DNA from: Klenkia terrae
Lineage (GTDB): Bacteria; Actinomycetota; Actinomycetes; Mycobacteriales; Geodermatophilaceae
Direction of reading: 5' to 3'
Length of the DNA: 32,126 nt
Assembly (NCBI RefSeq): GCF_900491935.1
Contig: NZ_UEXK01000004.1
Coordinates: 407,780-439,905, forward strand
Shown here: positions 7,584 to 15,265 of the stretch, piece after piece
Numbering within the stretch: the stretch's first letter is position 1
Layout of the letters: every line of letters begins with the position of its first letter
Position numbers and translations under genes: made by a program
The notes under the pieces: model-generated
What the model was told of the DNA's origin: nothing
The model's input: the letters and a program-made list of their open reading frames with translations, nothing else
Database searches by the model: none

Positions 7584-8339
7584 GTGTCCGTCGTCGACCT
7601 GCTCATCGCCGCCGGGGTGGCCCTGCTCGCCGGGGGGATCAACTCCGTCGCCGGCGGTGGATCGCTGATCCTCTTCCCCACCCTGGTCGCCCTCGGCCTG
7701 CCCACCGTGGCGGCCAACGTGACCAACTCCGTGGCCCAGTGGCCCGGCTACCTGGGCGCGGTGGTCGGGTTCCGCGACCACTACCGCGGCCAGCGCACCC
7801 GGCTGATTGGCATGTCGGTGGTCGCCGTCCTCGGCGGGACGGCGGGCAGCATCCTGCTGCTGACCACGCCGTCCTCGGCCTTCGACACGATCGTGCCGGT
7901 GCTGGTGCTGCTGGCCAGCCTGCTCATCGGGTTCCAGCCGCTGCTGACCAAGCGGCTGAAGGCCAACGAGACCGACGGCGAGCGCCGGGACCCGGTGTGG
8001 CTCTACGTCGTGGTCTTCCTCGCCTGCGTCTACGGCGGCTACTTCGGCGGTGCGCTGGGCGTCATCCTCACCGCGGTGCTCGCGGTCGGGCTGGGCCGGC
8101 TCAAGCTGGCCAACGCCATCAAGAGCCTGCTGGCCCTGGTCACCGCCAGCACCACCGTGGTGGTGTTCGGCATCTTCGGCCCGGTCGACTGGCAGCTCGT
8201 CGCCGTCTGCGCCCCCGCGGCCCTGGTCGGCGGATACCTCGGCGCCAAGGTCGCCACGCGGATCCCGAGCACCCCGCTGCGGGTGTTCATCGTCGTCTTC
8301 GGCGTCGCGGTGGCGGTCTACCTGTTCCTCCGGTCGTGA
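7584..8339 (+). CDS. TauE/SafE family permease (probable sulfite or sulfur-anion exporter)
   Basis: A 251-residue membrane protein with about eight helices. The paired family motifs are visible: AGGINSVAGGGSLILFPTL near the N-terminus and VYGGYFGGALGVILTAVL in the second half. VAANVTNSVAQWPGYLGA and LKLANAIKSLLALVTA are also typical of TauE/SafE. Members export sulfite, sulfoacetate or other organosulfur anions; the substrate here is unknown. GTG 7584 is chosen because TAGGCT lies just upstream and no ribosome site is present, implying a leaderless mRNA. The stop overlaps the start of the next permease (GTGA at 8336-8339), so the two permeases are translated together. Confidence 0.9.
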   Translation: MSVVDLLIAAGVALLAGGINSVAGGGSLILFPTLVALGLPTVAANVTNSVAQWPGYLGAVVGFRDHYRGQRTRLIGMSVVAVLGGTAGSILLLTTPSSAFDTIVPVLVLLASLLIGFQPLLTKRLKANETDGERRDPVWLYVVVFLACVYGGYFGGALGVILTAVLAVGLGRLKLANAIKSLLALVTASTTVVVFGIFGPVDWQLVAVCAPAALVGGYLGAKVATRIPSTPLRVFIVVFGVAVAVYLFLRS

Positions 8340-9586
8340 CCGTCGACGCGGTCGCCCTGGTGGTGGCCGGGGTCATCCTGGTGGCCGCCCTGGCCGCCGC
8401 CGTCGTCGACTCCCCCCGGCTGCCCGCCGCGGCGGTCGCCGTCCCCGGGGCGTTGCTGCTGGCCGCGGTGGGCATCGTCGGATGGCCGGAGGCCGAGGAC
8501 ACCGTCCGGGAGGTCGCGCCCACCGTCGGCTTCCTGGTGGTCATCCTGCTGCTGAGCGACCTGGCCGACCGGGAGGGCCTGTTCACCTGGTCGGCCGCGG
8601 TCACCGCCCGCCGGGCCGGCCGCTCGTCGCAGGCGCTGCTGGTCCGGGTGGTCGCGCTGTCCGCGGTGGTCACCGCGGTGCTGTCCCTGGACGCGACGGT
8701 GGTGCTGCTGACCCCGGTCGTGCTGGCCACCGCGGCCCGGATGCGGGTCCCCGCCCGCCCGCACGCCTACGCCGCCGGGCACCTGTCCAACTCGGCGTCG
8801 CTGCTGATGCCGGTGTCCAACCTGACCAACCTGCTGGCCTTCGCCGCGACCGGGCTGACCTTCCTGCACTTCACCGCGCTGATGGCCGGGCCGTGGGTGG
8901 TCGCCGTGCTGGTCGAGTACGCGGTCCTGCGCCGGGTGTTCCGGTCCGACCTGGCGGTCCCGGTGGGCGAGCCGGTGGACGACGTCCCGCCGCCGCCGGT
9001 GCTGGCGCTGGTGGTCGTCGGGCTGACCGTCGTGGGCTTCGGGGTGGCGTCGCTGACCGACATCGCCCCGGTGTGGCCCGCGCTGCTCGGCGTCCTGGTG
9101 CTGGCCGGCAAGCAGCTCGTCCGCCGCCGCACCCGGCCGGCCGAGCTGGTGGTCGCCGCCAACCTGCCCTTCGCGCTGTTCGTGTTCGGGCTGGCGGTCG
9201 TCGTCCTGGCCCTGCAGGTCAACGGGCTGGAGCGGCTGCTCACCGCGGTGCTGCCGGCCGGGGACGACCTGCTGGCGCTGCTGGGCGTGGCGGCGGTCTC
9301 CGCGGTGCTGGCCAACGTGCTCAACAACCTGCCCGCCACCCTCGCCCTGCTGCCGGCGGCCGCGGTGGGCGGCCCGCCGACGCTGCTGGCGGTGCTGATC
9401 GGGGTCAACGTCGGCCCGAACCTGACCTACGTCGGGTCGCTGGCCAACCTGCTGTGGCGCCGGGTCTTCGCCGCGACCGGGGAGCAGTCCCCCAGCGCGG
9501 CCCGCTTCAGCCTCGTCGGCCTGGCGACGGTCCCGCTCACCCTGGTGCTGGCGACGGTCGCCCTGTGGGCGGCCCTCCAGGTCTAG
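8336..9586 (+). CDS. ArsB/SLC13-like ion transporter permease
   Basis: A 416-residue membrane protein with 10-12 hydrophobic segments, of the ion transporter superfamily that includes ArsB and SLC13 carriers. Typical elements are VLSLDATVVLLTPVVLATA (about 115-133), a first-repeat SNSASLLMPVSNLTNLL segment, and the second-repeat NVLNNLPATLALLPAA plus NVGPNLTYVGSLANLLW near the C-terminus. The last two closely resemble ArsB. No arsR, arsC or arsA lies beside it, so arsenite export is possible but unproven; a carboxylate or other anion is an alternative. It overlaps the TauE gene by 4 nt. Transcription runs towards the intergenic palindromes at 9610-9750 and the convergent nadA. Confidence 0.83.
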   Translation: MTVDAVALVVAGVILVAALAAAVVDSPRLPAAAVAVPGALLLAAVGIVGWPEAEDTVREVAPTVGFLVVILLLSDLADREGLFTWSAAVTARRAGRSSQALLVRVVALSAVVTAVLSLDATVVLLTPVVLATAARMRVPARPHAYAAGHLSNSASLLMPVSNLTNLLAFAATGLTFLHFTALMAGPWVVAVLVEYAVLRRVFRSDLAVPVGEPVDDVPPPPVLALVVVGLTVVGFGVASLTDIAPVWPALLGVLVLAGKQLVRRRTRPAELVVAANLPFALFVFGLAVVVLALQVNGLERLLTAVLPAGDDLLALLGVAAVSAVLANVLNNLPATLALLPAAAVGGPPTLLAVLIGVNVGPNLTYVGSLANLLWRRVFAATGEQSPSAARFSLVGLATVPLTLVLATVALWAALQV

Positions 9587-9609
9587 GCCTCCCGCCACCG
9601 GGCGCGGCA

Positions 9610-9670
9610 GGCATGGGAGCCCATGCACCCACCTCCAGACACCGTCCCCGGGTGCATGGGCTCCCATGCC
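9610..9670. repeat. Perfect 21-bp inverted repeat with nested palindromes
   Basis: Arms 9610-9630 and 9650-9670 are exact reverse complements across a 19-base loop. Each arm holds its own smaller palindrome: GCATGGG-AG-CCCATGC at 9611-9626, and its complement in the right arm. It can therefore fold as one long hairpin or two short ones. It lies between the convergent permease gene and nadA, so a two-way terminator role is possible, though no T-run follows. It resembles a REP/BIME-type repeat. Confidence 0.85.
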
Positions 9671-9689
9671 GGGGTGGGTCGGTGCGTGA

Positions 9690-9750
9690 GGCAAAGGAAC
9701 CTCTGCACCCCCTATCCGCGCGGATAGGGGGTGCAGAGGTTCCCTTTGCC
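9690..9750. repeat. About 60-bp near-perfect palindrome without a loop
   Basis: Arms 9690-9719 and 9720-9750 are reverse complements apart from one extra C in the right arm. The centre is CTATCCGC/GCGGATAG with no spacer, giving a potential 30-bp stem. It sits 20 bp after the previous inverted repeat and 26 bp before the nadA stop. It may end transcription from both sides or may be a dispersed repeat. No open frame of note lies in 9587-9776. Confidence 0.85.
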
Positions 9751-9776
9751 CGCCGTGGGCGAGGGTGTAGCGCCGG

Positions 9777-10808
9777 CTATTCGCCGCCGCGGCCGGGGTC
9801 GCCGATGGCGATCATCGCCTCGACGGCCTTGCGGGCGCGGGCGGCGATGTCGGCGGGCACCTCGATCGCGCCGGAGCCGGTCTGCAGGGTCCGCAGCAGC
9901 TTGGCCGGGGTGATCATCTTCATGTAGCGGCAGGCGGCGCGGGAGTTCATCGGCAGGAACTCGGTCGTGGAGTTCAGGTTCCGCAGCTGGTGCAGGATGC
10001 CGATCTCGGTGGCCACCAGCACCTGCTTGGCCGTGGTGGCCGCGGCGGCCTCGGCCATGCCGCCGGTGGACAGCACCCGGGTGCGGTCGGCGGGCAGGTC
10101 GCCGTTGCTCACCAGGTCGAGCACCGAGGTGGTGCACCCGCACTCGGGGTGCACCAGGATCTCGGCGTCGGGGTGGGCGGCGACCTGGGTGCGGACGTCC
10201 GACGGTGAGATGCCCGCGTGCACGTGGCACTCCCCCGCCCAGATCCGGATGTTGTCCCGGCCGGTGACCCGCTTGACGTGCGCACCGAGGAACTGGTCGG
10301 GGCAGAAGAGGATCTCGCGGTCGGCCGGGATGGACCGGACGACGTCGGCGGCGTTGGACGACGTGCAGCAGATGTCGGTCTCGGCCTTCACCGCGGCCGT
10401 GGTGTTGACGTAGCTGACGACGACCGCGCCGGGGTGCTCGGACTTCCACTCCCGCAGCTGCTCGGCGGTGATCGAGTCGGCCAGGGAGCAGCCGGCGTCC
10501 AGGTCGGGCAGCAGCACGGTCTTGTCCGGGGACAGGATCTTGGCGGTCTCGGCCATGAAGTGGACGCCGCAGAACACGATCTCCCGGGCATCGGTCTGCG
10601 CGGCCACGCGGGACAGGTAGAGCGAGTCGCCGGTGTGGTGGGCGACGTCCTGGATCTCGGGCACCTGGTAGTTGTGCGCCAGCACGACGGCGCCGCGCTC
10701 GTCGGCCAGCCGGCGGACCTCGGCGGCCCACTCCTCGTACTGCGCCGGGCTCAGGGTGCGCTCGTCCCCGGTCGGAGCTGCGGTCACGGGCGGGGCTGCG
10801 GTGGTCAC
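9777..10808 (-). CDS. nadA: Quinolinate synthase A
   Basis: Condenses iminoaspartate with dihydroxyacetone phosphate to quinolinate in de novo NAD synthesis. The 343-residue protein carries the three expected [4Fe-4S] ligands, Cys107 (DAGCSLAD), Cys194 (GECHVHAG) and Cys293 (RAACRYMK), plus family motifs [38 protein letters not shown] and STGGM. The GTG at 10808 is supported by GAGGAG at 10817-10822, eight bases upstream. No nadB or nadC is adjacent in this window, so it stands alone. It is divergent from the amino acid ABC operon across a 119-bp gap. No NAD-related riboswitch fold was recognised upstream. Confidence 0.96.
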   Translation of the reverse strand: MTTAAPPVTAAPTGDERTLSPAQYEEWAAEVRRLADERGAVVLAHNYQVPEIQDVAHHTGDSLYLSRVAAQTDAREIVFCGVHFMAETAKILSPDKTVLLPDLDAGCSLADSITAEQLREWKSEHPGAVVVSYVNTTAAVKAETDICCTSSNAADVVRSIPADREILFCPDQFLGAHVKRVTGRDNIRIWAGECHVHAGISPSDVRTQVAAHPDAEILVHPECGCTTSVLDLVSNGDLPADRTRVLSTGGMAEAAAATTAKQVLVATEIGILHQLRNLNSTTEFLPMNSRAACRYMKMITPAKLLRTLQTGSGAIEVPADIAARARKAVEAMIAIGDPGRGGE

Positions 10809-10882
10809 GTCAGGTTCTCCTCGGTCGGCGACGGTGACGATGATCCCCCGTCGCCGCCACCCGCCGGTGCGCAGGTGGGCCT

Positions 10883-10888
10883 TACGAT
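10883..10888 (+). promoter_or_regulatory. Candidate -10 box of the amino acid ABC operon
   Basis: TACGAT fits TANNNT. It would start transcription near 10895, giving a leader of about 33 bases that contains the AAGGA ribosome site at 10916-10920, seven bases before GTG 10928. No convincing -35 is seen. Confidence 0.4.
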
Positions 10889-10927
10889 CTGCAGGTTCCC
10901 GTCGGTCAAACTCTCAAGGACCTCTCC

Positions 10928-11794
10928 GTGCGCCGTCGCCCCCTCGCCCTCGCCGTGCTCGCCACCGCTGCCCTCGCGGTGTCCGCGTGCGCGCCGCAGG
11001 AGTCCTCCTCCGACGCCTCCGGGTCCGGCTCGTCCGGTGGGTCGTGCACCCCGGAGGACCTGGGCACCGTCACCGCGGACACCCTGACGATCGCCACCGA
11101 CGAGCCCGCCTACGAGCCGTGGGTGGTCGACGACGACCCGACCTCGGGCGACGGCTACGAGTCCGCGGTGGCCTACGCGGTCGCCGAGCAGCTCGGCTAC
11201 TCGCAGGACCAGGTCGAGTGGACCCGGGTGCCGTTCAACACGGCCATCTCCCCGGGTGACAAGGACTTCGACTTCGACATCAACCAGTTCACGATCAACG
11301 ACGAGCGCCGCCAGGCCGTGGACTTCTCCTCGCCGTACTACACCGCGACGCAGGCCGTGATCACCACCGGCGGCTCGGCCGCCGACGGCGCCACCTCCCT
11401 GGAGGACCTGCGCGGGCTGCGGCTGGGTGCCCAGGTGGCCACCACCAGCCTGACCGTGCTGACCGACGTCATCGACCCGACCACCGACCCCCAGGTGTTC
11501 AACACCAACGACGACGCCAAGCTCGCGCTGCAGAACGGCCAGGTCGACGCCATCGTCGTGGACCTGCCGACCGCGTTCTACATCACCAGCGCCGAGCTGG
11601 ACGACGGCGTCATCGTCGGCCAGGTCGCGGACTCCGGTGAGTCCGGCGACCAGTTCGGCCTGCTGCTGGCCAAGGACTCGCCGCTGACCGACTGCGTCAG
11701 CCAGGCCGTGGACGCCCTGGACGAGGACGGCACGCTGGCCGACCTGCAGCAGCAGTGGCTCTCCGACGCCGCCGACGCGCCGGTCCTCAACTGA
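10928..11794 (+). CDS. Amino acid ABC transporter substrate-binding lipoprotein (SBP family 3)
   Basis: Extracytoplasmic binding protein of a polar amino acid importer, 288 residues. The N-terminus is a lipoprotein signal peptide (RRR, hydrophobic core, VSAC lipobox with Cys21) and a Ser/Gly linker. The bacterial solute-binding family 3 domain follows: TLTIATDEPAYEPW, GYESAVAYAVAEQLGY, FDFDINQFTINDERRQAVDFSSPYY, LRGLRLGAQVATTSL and VDAIVVDLPTAFYI. The GTG start is set by AAGGA upstream. It is first of three genes with the permease and ATPase. The ligand is not certain; an amino acid of the Glu/Gln/Arg/His group is the family expectation. Confidence 0.92.
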   Translation: MRRRPLALAVLATAALAVSACAPQESSSDASGSGSSGGSCTPEDLGTVTADTLTIATDEPAYEPWVVDDDPTSGDGYESAVAYAVAEQLGYSQDQVEWTRVPFNTAISPGDKDFDFDINQFTINDERRQAVDFSSPYYTATQAVITTGGSAADGATSLEDLRGLRLGAQVATTSLTVLTDVIDPTTDPQVFNTNDDAKLALQNGQVDAIVVDLPTAFYITSAELDDGVIVGQVADSGESGDQFGLLLAKDSPLTDCVSQAVDALDEDGTLADLQQQWLSDAADAPVLN

Positions 11795-12669
11795 CCGCCT
11801 CCCTGACCGGCGGCGCCCCGGGTCTCCCGGCGCCGTCGCAGCTCGAGCTGGACCGGCGGGCCTTCCGGACCCGCCGGTCCCGGCGCTCCACCGGCGTCGC
11901 CCTGCTGTCCACGCTGGTGTTCGCGGTGGTCGCCTACCTCGTCGTGACCCGCTCGCCGGGCTGGCCCCGGGTGCAGACGACGTTCTTCTCGCTGTCGGCC
12001 GCCCGCGACGCCTTCCCCGACATCCTGCGCGGGCTCTGGCTCAACGTGCAGGTGCTGGTCATCGGCGGGCTGCTCGTGCTCGTGCTGGGCCTGGGCATCG
12101 CGGTGCTGCGCACCCTGCGCGGCCCGGCCTTCGCACCGCTGCGGCTGCTGGCCACCGGGTACGTCGACCTGTTCCGCGGCATGCCGCTGATCATCACGCT
12201 GTACCTGGTCGGGTTCGGCCTGCCCGCGCTGCGGCTGCAGGGCGTGCCGAACTCGCCGTTCGTGCTGGGCACCCTGGCGATCGTGCTGACCTACTCGGCC
12301 TACGTCGCCGAGGTGTTCCGCGCGGGCATCGAGTCGGTGCACCCCAGCCAGCGGGCCGCCGCCCGGTCCCTCGGGCTCACCCACCGGCAGACCACCCGGA
12401 TCGTCGTGCTGCCCCAGGCGGTCCGGAACGTGACGCCGGCGCTGCTCAACGACTTCGTGGCGCTGCAGAAGGACGTCGGGCTGATCTCGGTGCTCGGCGC
12501 GGTCGACGCCGTCCGGGCCGCGCAGATCCAGGTCGGCCAGACCTTCAACTTCACCCCGTACGTGGTGGCCGGGCTGCTGTTCGTGCTGCTCGCCGTCCCC
12601 TCGGCCCGGATCGCCGACGGCGTCGCCGCCCGCGCCCGCCGCCGCCAGCAGACCGGGAGCGTGCTGTGA
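11755..12669 (+). CDS. Amino acid ABC transporter permease (HisM/GlnP type)
   Basis: Membrane subunit of the importer, up to 304 residues. A cytoplasmic N-terminus is followed by a membrane segment (VALLSTLVFAVVAYLVV), the binding-protein-dependent transport domain with LRGLWLNVQVLVIGGLLVLVLG, and the ATPase-contact EAA-type loop EVFRAGIESVHPSQRAAARSLGLT. Several more helices follow. The start is uncertain. GTG 11755 is the nearest standard initiator but overlaps the upstream gene by 40 nt and lacks a ribosome site. CTG 11791 would give the 4-nt NTGA overlap seen at other gene junctions here (CTGA), leaving 292 residues. The stop overlaps the ATPase start. Confidence 0.9.
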   Translation: MALRRRRRAGPQLTASLTGGAPGLPAPSQLELDRRAFRTRRSRRSTGVALLSTLVFAVVAYLVVTRSPGWPRVQTTFFSLSAARDAFPDILRGLWLNVQVLVIGGLLVLVLGLGIAVLRTLRGPAFAPLRLLATGYVDLFRGMPLIITLYLVGFGLPALRLQGVPNSPFVLGTLAIVLTYSAYVAEVFRAGIESVHPSQRAAARSLGLTHRQTTRIVVLPQAVRNVTPALLNDFVALQKDVGLISVLGAVDAVRAAQIQVGQTFNFTPYVVAGLLFVLLAVPSARIADGVAARARRRQQTGSVL

Positions 12670-13412
12670 GCGCCGTCCTCGACGTGCGGGGCGTGGTGAA
12701 GTCCTTCGGCGAGAACGTGGTGCTGCGCGGGGTGGACCTCTCCGTGGACGAGCACCAGGTCGTGGCCCTGATCGGCGGGTCCGGGTCGGGCAAGTCGACC
12801 CTGCTGCGCTGCGCCTCGCTGCTGGAGACCGTGGACGACGGCCAGGTGCTCCTGGACGGCGAGGACGTCACCGACCCCCGGGTGGACGCCGACGCCGTCC
12901 GTCGCCGGCTCGGGGTGGTCTTCCAGACCTACAACCTCTTCCCGCACATGACCGTGCTGGACAACGTCGTGCTGGCGCCCACCCGGGTGCACGGCCGGTC
13001 GCGGTCCGACGCCCGGGACGAGGCGCTGGCGCTGCTGGAGCGGATCGGGCTGGCCGACAAGGCCGGCGAGTACCCCGACCGGCTGTCGGGCGGTCAGCAG
13101 CAGCGGGTGGCCATCGTCCGGGCACTGGCGGTGCACCCCCGGGGGCTCCTGCTGGACGAGATCACCTCGGCGCTGGACCCCGAGCTGGTCGGCGAGGTGC
13201 TGCGGGTGGTCCGCGAGGGCGCGGCGCAGGGCATGACCATCGTGATGGCCACCCACGAGATGGGTTTCGCCAAGCAGGTCGCGGACACCGTGTGCTTCCT
13301 GGACCAGGGCGTCGTCCTGGAGTCCGGGCCGCCGGAGCAGGTGCTGGGCGACCCGGTCGAGGCCCGCACCCGGCAGTTCCTGTCCCGGATCATCGACGCC
13401 GGACGGTTGTAG
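12666..13412 (+). CDS. Amino acid ABC transporter ATP-binding protein (GlnQ/HisP type)
   Basis: ATPase subunit that powers the importer, 248 residues. It has Walker A GGSGSGKST (about 38-46), the Q-loop VFQTYNLFPHMTVLDNV typical of the polar amino acid subfamily, signature LSGGQQQR, Walker B GLLLDEITSALD with the catalytic Glu, and the switch His in MATHEMGFAKQVAD. The GTG start overlaps the permease stop (GTGA) and has GGGAG at 12655-12659, six bases upstream. It ends the operon, six bases before the convergent RNase H gene, with no room for a separate terminator. Confidence 0.95.
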   Translation: MSAVLDVRGVVKSFGENVVLRGVDLSVDEHQVVALIGGSGSGKSTLLRCASLLETVDDGQVLLDGEDVTDPRVDADAVRRRLGVVFQTYNLFPHMTVLDNVVLAPTRVHGRSRSDARDEALALLERIGLADKAGEYPDRLSGGQQQRVAIVRALAVHPRGLLLDEITSALDPELVGEVLRVVREGAAQGMTIVMATHEMGFAKQVADTVCFLDQGVVLESGPPEQVLGDPVEARTRQFLSRIIDAGRL

Positions 13413-13418
13413 GGCCTC

Positions 13419-14519
13419 TCAGGCCCGCAGGTGGCCGGTGTCGTTGACCAGCCGCACCGACGATGACCCGTCGCTGCCCCAGCTGACCGTAGACAGCGAC
13501 GCCGCCTCCAGGAACACCTTGTAGACGACCTCGTCGCCGACGCCGAGCCCGGCGGCGAGCATCAGCTTGATCGGCGTCACGTGGGTGACCAGCAGGACGG
13601 TCTTCCCGGCGTGCCGGTCGAGGATGCGGGTACGGGCGGCCGCGACGCGGGTGGAGACGTCGACGATCGACTCCCCGCCCGGCGGCCGGACGTCGGGGGC
13701 GGTGCGCCAGCGCCGGAAGGCCAGCGGGTTGGCCGCCAGCGCCTCGGCCGCGGTGAGGCCCTCCCACCCGCCGAAGTCCAGCTCGCGCAGGTCCCGGTCG
13801 ACCTCGATGTCCTGGTCGAGCACCTCGGCCACGGCCCCGGCGGTCTGCCGGCAGCGCTTGAGCGGGGAGGACACGATCACGTCGATCCCCAGCCCCGCGA
13901 CGGCCTGCGCGGCCGCCGCGGCGTCGGCCCGGCCCAGGTCGGACAGGTCCAGGTCGCTGCTCCCGGAGAACCGGCGCTCCGGGGTGTGCGCCGTCCGGCC
14001 GTGCCGGAGCAGGTGGGTCGTGGTGGTGACGACCGGCGCGGGCGGCTCTGTCGGGGCGTCCGGCTGGGGCTCCACCTCGACGGGCGCGACCCCCAGGTCG
14101 CGGTGCACCGGCTTGCCGTCCATGGCGGAGTTGGCCAGGGCGTCGGCGGCGGAGTTCTGCGCGCGGGGGATCCAGGTGTAGCGGACCGAGCCGATCAGGC
14201 GGGCGAGGTCGCGGGCCTGGACGGCGAGCTTCTTCATGTCCGGGTGCTTGATCTGCCAGCGGCCCGACATCTGCTCGACGACCAGCTTGGAGTCCATCCG
14301 CACCTCGACCGACGCGGTCGGGTCGATGGTGAGCACGGCCTGCAGTCCGGCGACCAGCCCGCCGTACTCGGCGACGTTGTTGGTGGCCCGGCCGACCGAC
14401 TCGGCCCGCTCGGCCAGCAGGGCGCCGGTGTCGGCGTCGCGGACCAGGGCGCCGTAGCCGGCCGGACCCGGGTTGCCCCGGGACCCGCCGTCGGCCTCCA
14501 CGACGAGGCGGCGGCTCAC
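13419..14519 (-). CDS. Bifunctional RNase H / acid phosphatase (Rv2228c-like)
   Basis: A two-domain protein of 366 residues. The N-terminal type I RNase H domain (about 1-135) has the DEDD residues Asp10, Glu51, Asp76 and Asp126 in EADGGSRGNPGPAGYG, NNVAEYGGL, RMDSKLV and NSAADALAN; it cuts RNA in RNA-DNA hybrids. A Pro-rich linker (about 145-165) joins a histidine phosphatase (CobC-like) domain starting LLRHGRT (Arg172, His173), with SSPLKRCRQTA and VTHVTPIK. In Mycobacterium tuberculosis Rv2228c has this fusion, combining RNase H with alpha-ribazole phosphatase activity for cobalamin synthesis. The GTG start overlaps the cdsZ stop by 4 nt, matching the mycobacterial order. Confidence 0.94.
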   Translation of the reverse strand: MSRRLVVEADGGSRGNPGPAGYGALVRDADTGALLAERAESVGRATNNVAEYGGLVAGLQAVLTIDPTASVEVRMDSKLVVEQMSGRWQIKHPDMKKLAVQARDLARLIGSVRYTWIPRAQNSAADALANSAMDGKPVHRDLGVAPVEVEPQPDAPTEPPAPVVTTTTHLLRHGRTAHTPERRFSGSSDLDLSDLGRADAAAAAQAVAGLGIDVIVSSPLKRCRQTAGAVAEVLDQDIEVDRDLRELDFGGWEGLTAAEALAANPLAFRRWRTAPDVRPPGGESIVDVSTRVAAARTRILDRHAGKTVLLVTHVTPIKLMLAAGLGVGDEVVYKVFLEAASLSTVSWGSDGSSSVRLVNDTGHLRA

Positions 14520-15256
14520 AGCCCGGACTCGGCGGTGCGGACCAGGATCCGGTTGCAGTTCTCGCAGCGCAGCACCGTGTGCGGGTCGGCGTTGCGGGCG
14601 GCGGCAAGCTCGGTGCCGTAGAGCTCGATCCGGCAGCCCTCGCAGCGGCGGGCGTGCAACGCGGCCGCGCCGGTGCTGCCGGTCTGCGTGGCGACCCGGT
14701 CGTACAGCGCCAGCAGCGGGGCGCTGATCGTGCCGGCGATCTCGGCCCGCTTCGCGGTGTGGGTCTGCTCGCCCTCGGCGATCTCGGCCAGCGCGACGTC
14801 GCGGCCCTCCTCGGCCCGCGCCTGGTCGGCCTTCGCCCCGTCCAGCCCGGCCTGCGCCGTCGCCAGGGTCGCGTCGGCGGTCTCCCGGCGCTCCATCAGC
14901 TCGAGCACCTGGTCCTCCAGGTCGCCCTGGCGGCGGGCCAGGGAGGCCATCTCCTGCTGCAGGCTGGTCATCTCCTTGGGCGTCGCCGCTCCTGAGTCCA
15001 GCCGCTGCTGGTCCTTGTCCGACCGGGCACGGACGGCGTCCACGTCGGTCTCCAGCCGCTTCTGCTCCCGGTCCAGGTCGCGGACCACGGTCTCGGCCCG
15101 GACGACGTCGGCGGTGAACTCCCGCTGGGCGTCCTCCGCGGCGGTGACCGCGGCGTTCTCGGGGAGGGTGCGCCGGCGGTGGGCGAGCTGCGCGAGCGCG
15201 ACGTCCTCCGCGGCCAGGGTCAGCAGCTTCTGCTGGTCGAAATGGTCTGCCTGCAC
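14516..15256 (-). CDS. cdsZ: C4-type zinc ribbon coiled-coil protein CdsZ (Rv2229c-like)
   Basis: A 246-residue protein with a long coiled coil (about 15-180, heptads rich in Leu, Ala, Glu, Arg) and a C-terminal zinc ribbon made of CEGC and CENC pairs (the zf-RING_7 domain). The helical hairpin plus ribbon is the architecture of CdsZ proteins that flank NIF3 and RNase H genes in actinobacteria; a nucleic acid or protein-binding role is proposed for the family. GTG 15256 begins MQADHFDQQKLL, the usual N-terminus. It is coupled to the downstream RNase H gene, and lies 9 bp after the symporter gene stop, so it now shares a transcript with a transporter. Confidence 0.9.
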   Translation of the reverse strand: MQADHFDQQKLLTLAAEDVALAQLAHRRRTLPENAAVTAAEDAQREFTADVVRAETVVRDLDREQKRLETDVDAVRARSDKDQQRLDSGAATPKEMTSLQQEMASLARRQGDLEDQVLELMERRETADATLATAQAGLDGAKADQARAEEGRDVALAEIAEGEQTHTAKRAEIAGTISAPLLALYDRVATQTGSTGAAALHARRCEGCRIELYGTELAAARNADPHTVLRCENCNRILVRTAESGL

Positions 15257-15265
15257 GCCGTCAAC

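Noticed and set aside
7584-9586. Arsenic resistance operon
   Set aside because: Only one ArsB-like permease is present. No arsC or arsA was seen, and the ArsR gene at 30949 is 21 kb away, lacks a metal-binding cysteine motif and is paired with an SRPBCC gene.
9610-9750. CRISPR-like array
   Set aside because: The repeats are inverted, unequal in sequence and only two units; there are no regular direct repeats with spacers and no cas genes.
9777-10808. nadA as part of a nadABC operon
   Set aside because: Neither nadB nor nadC is present on either side within the window.
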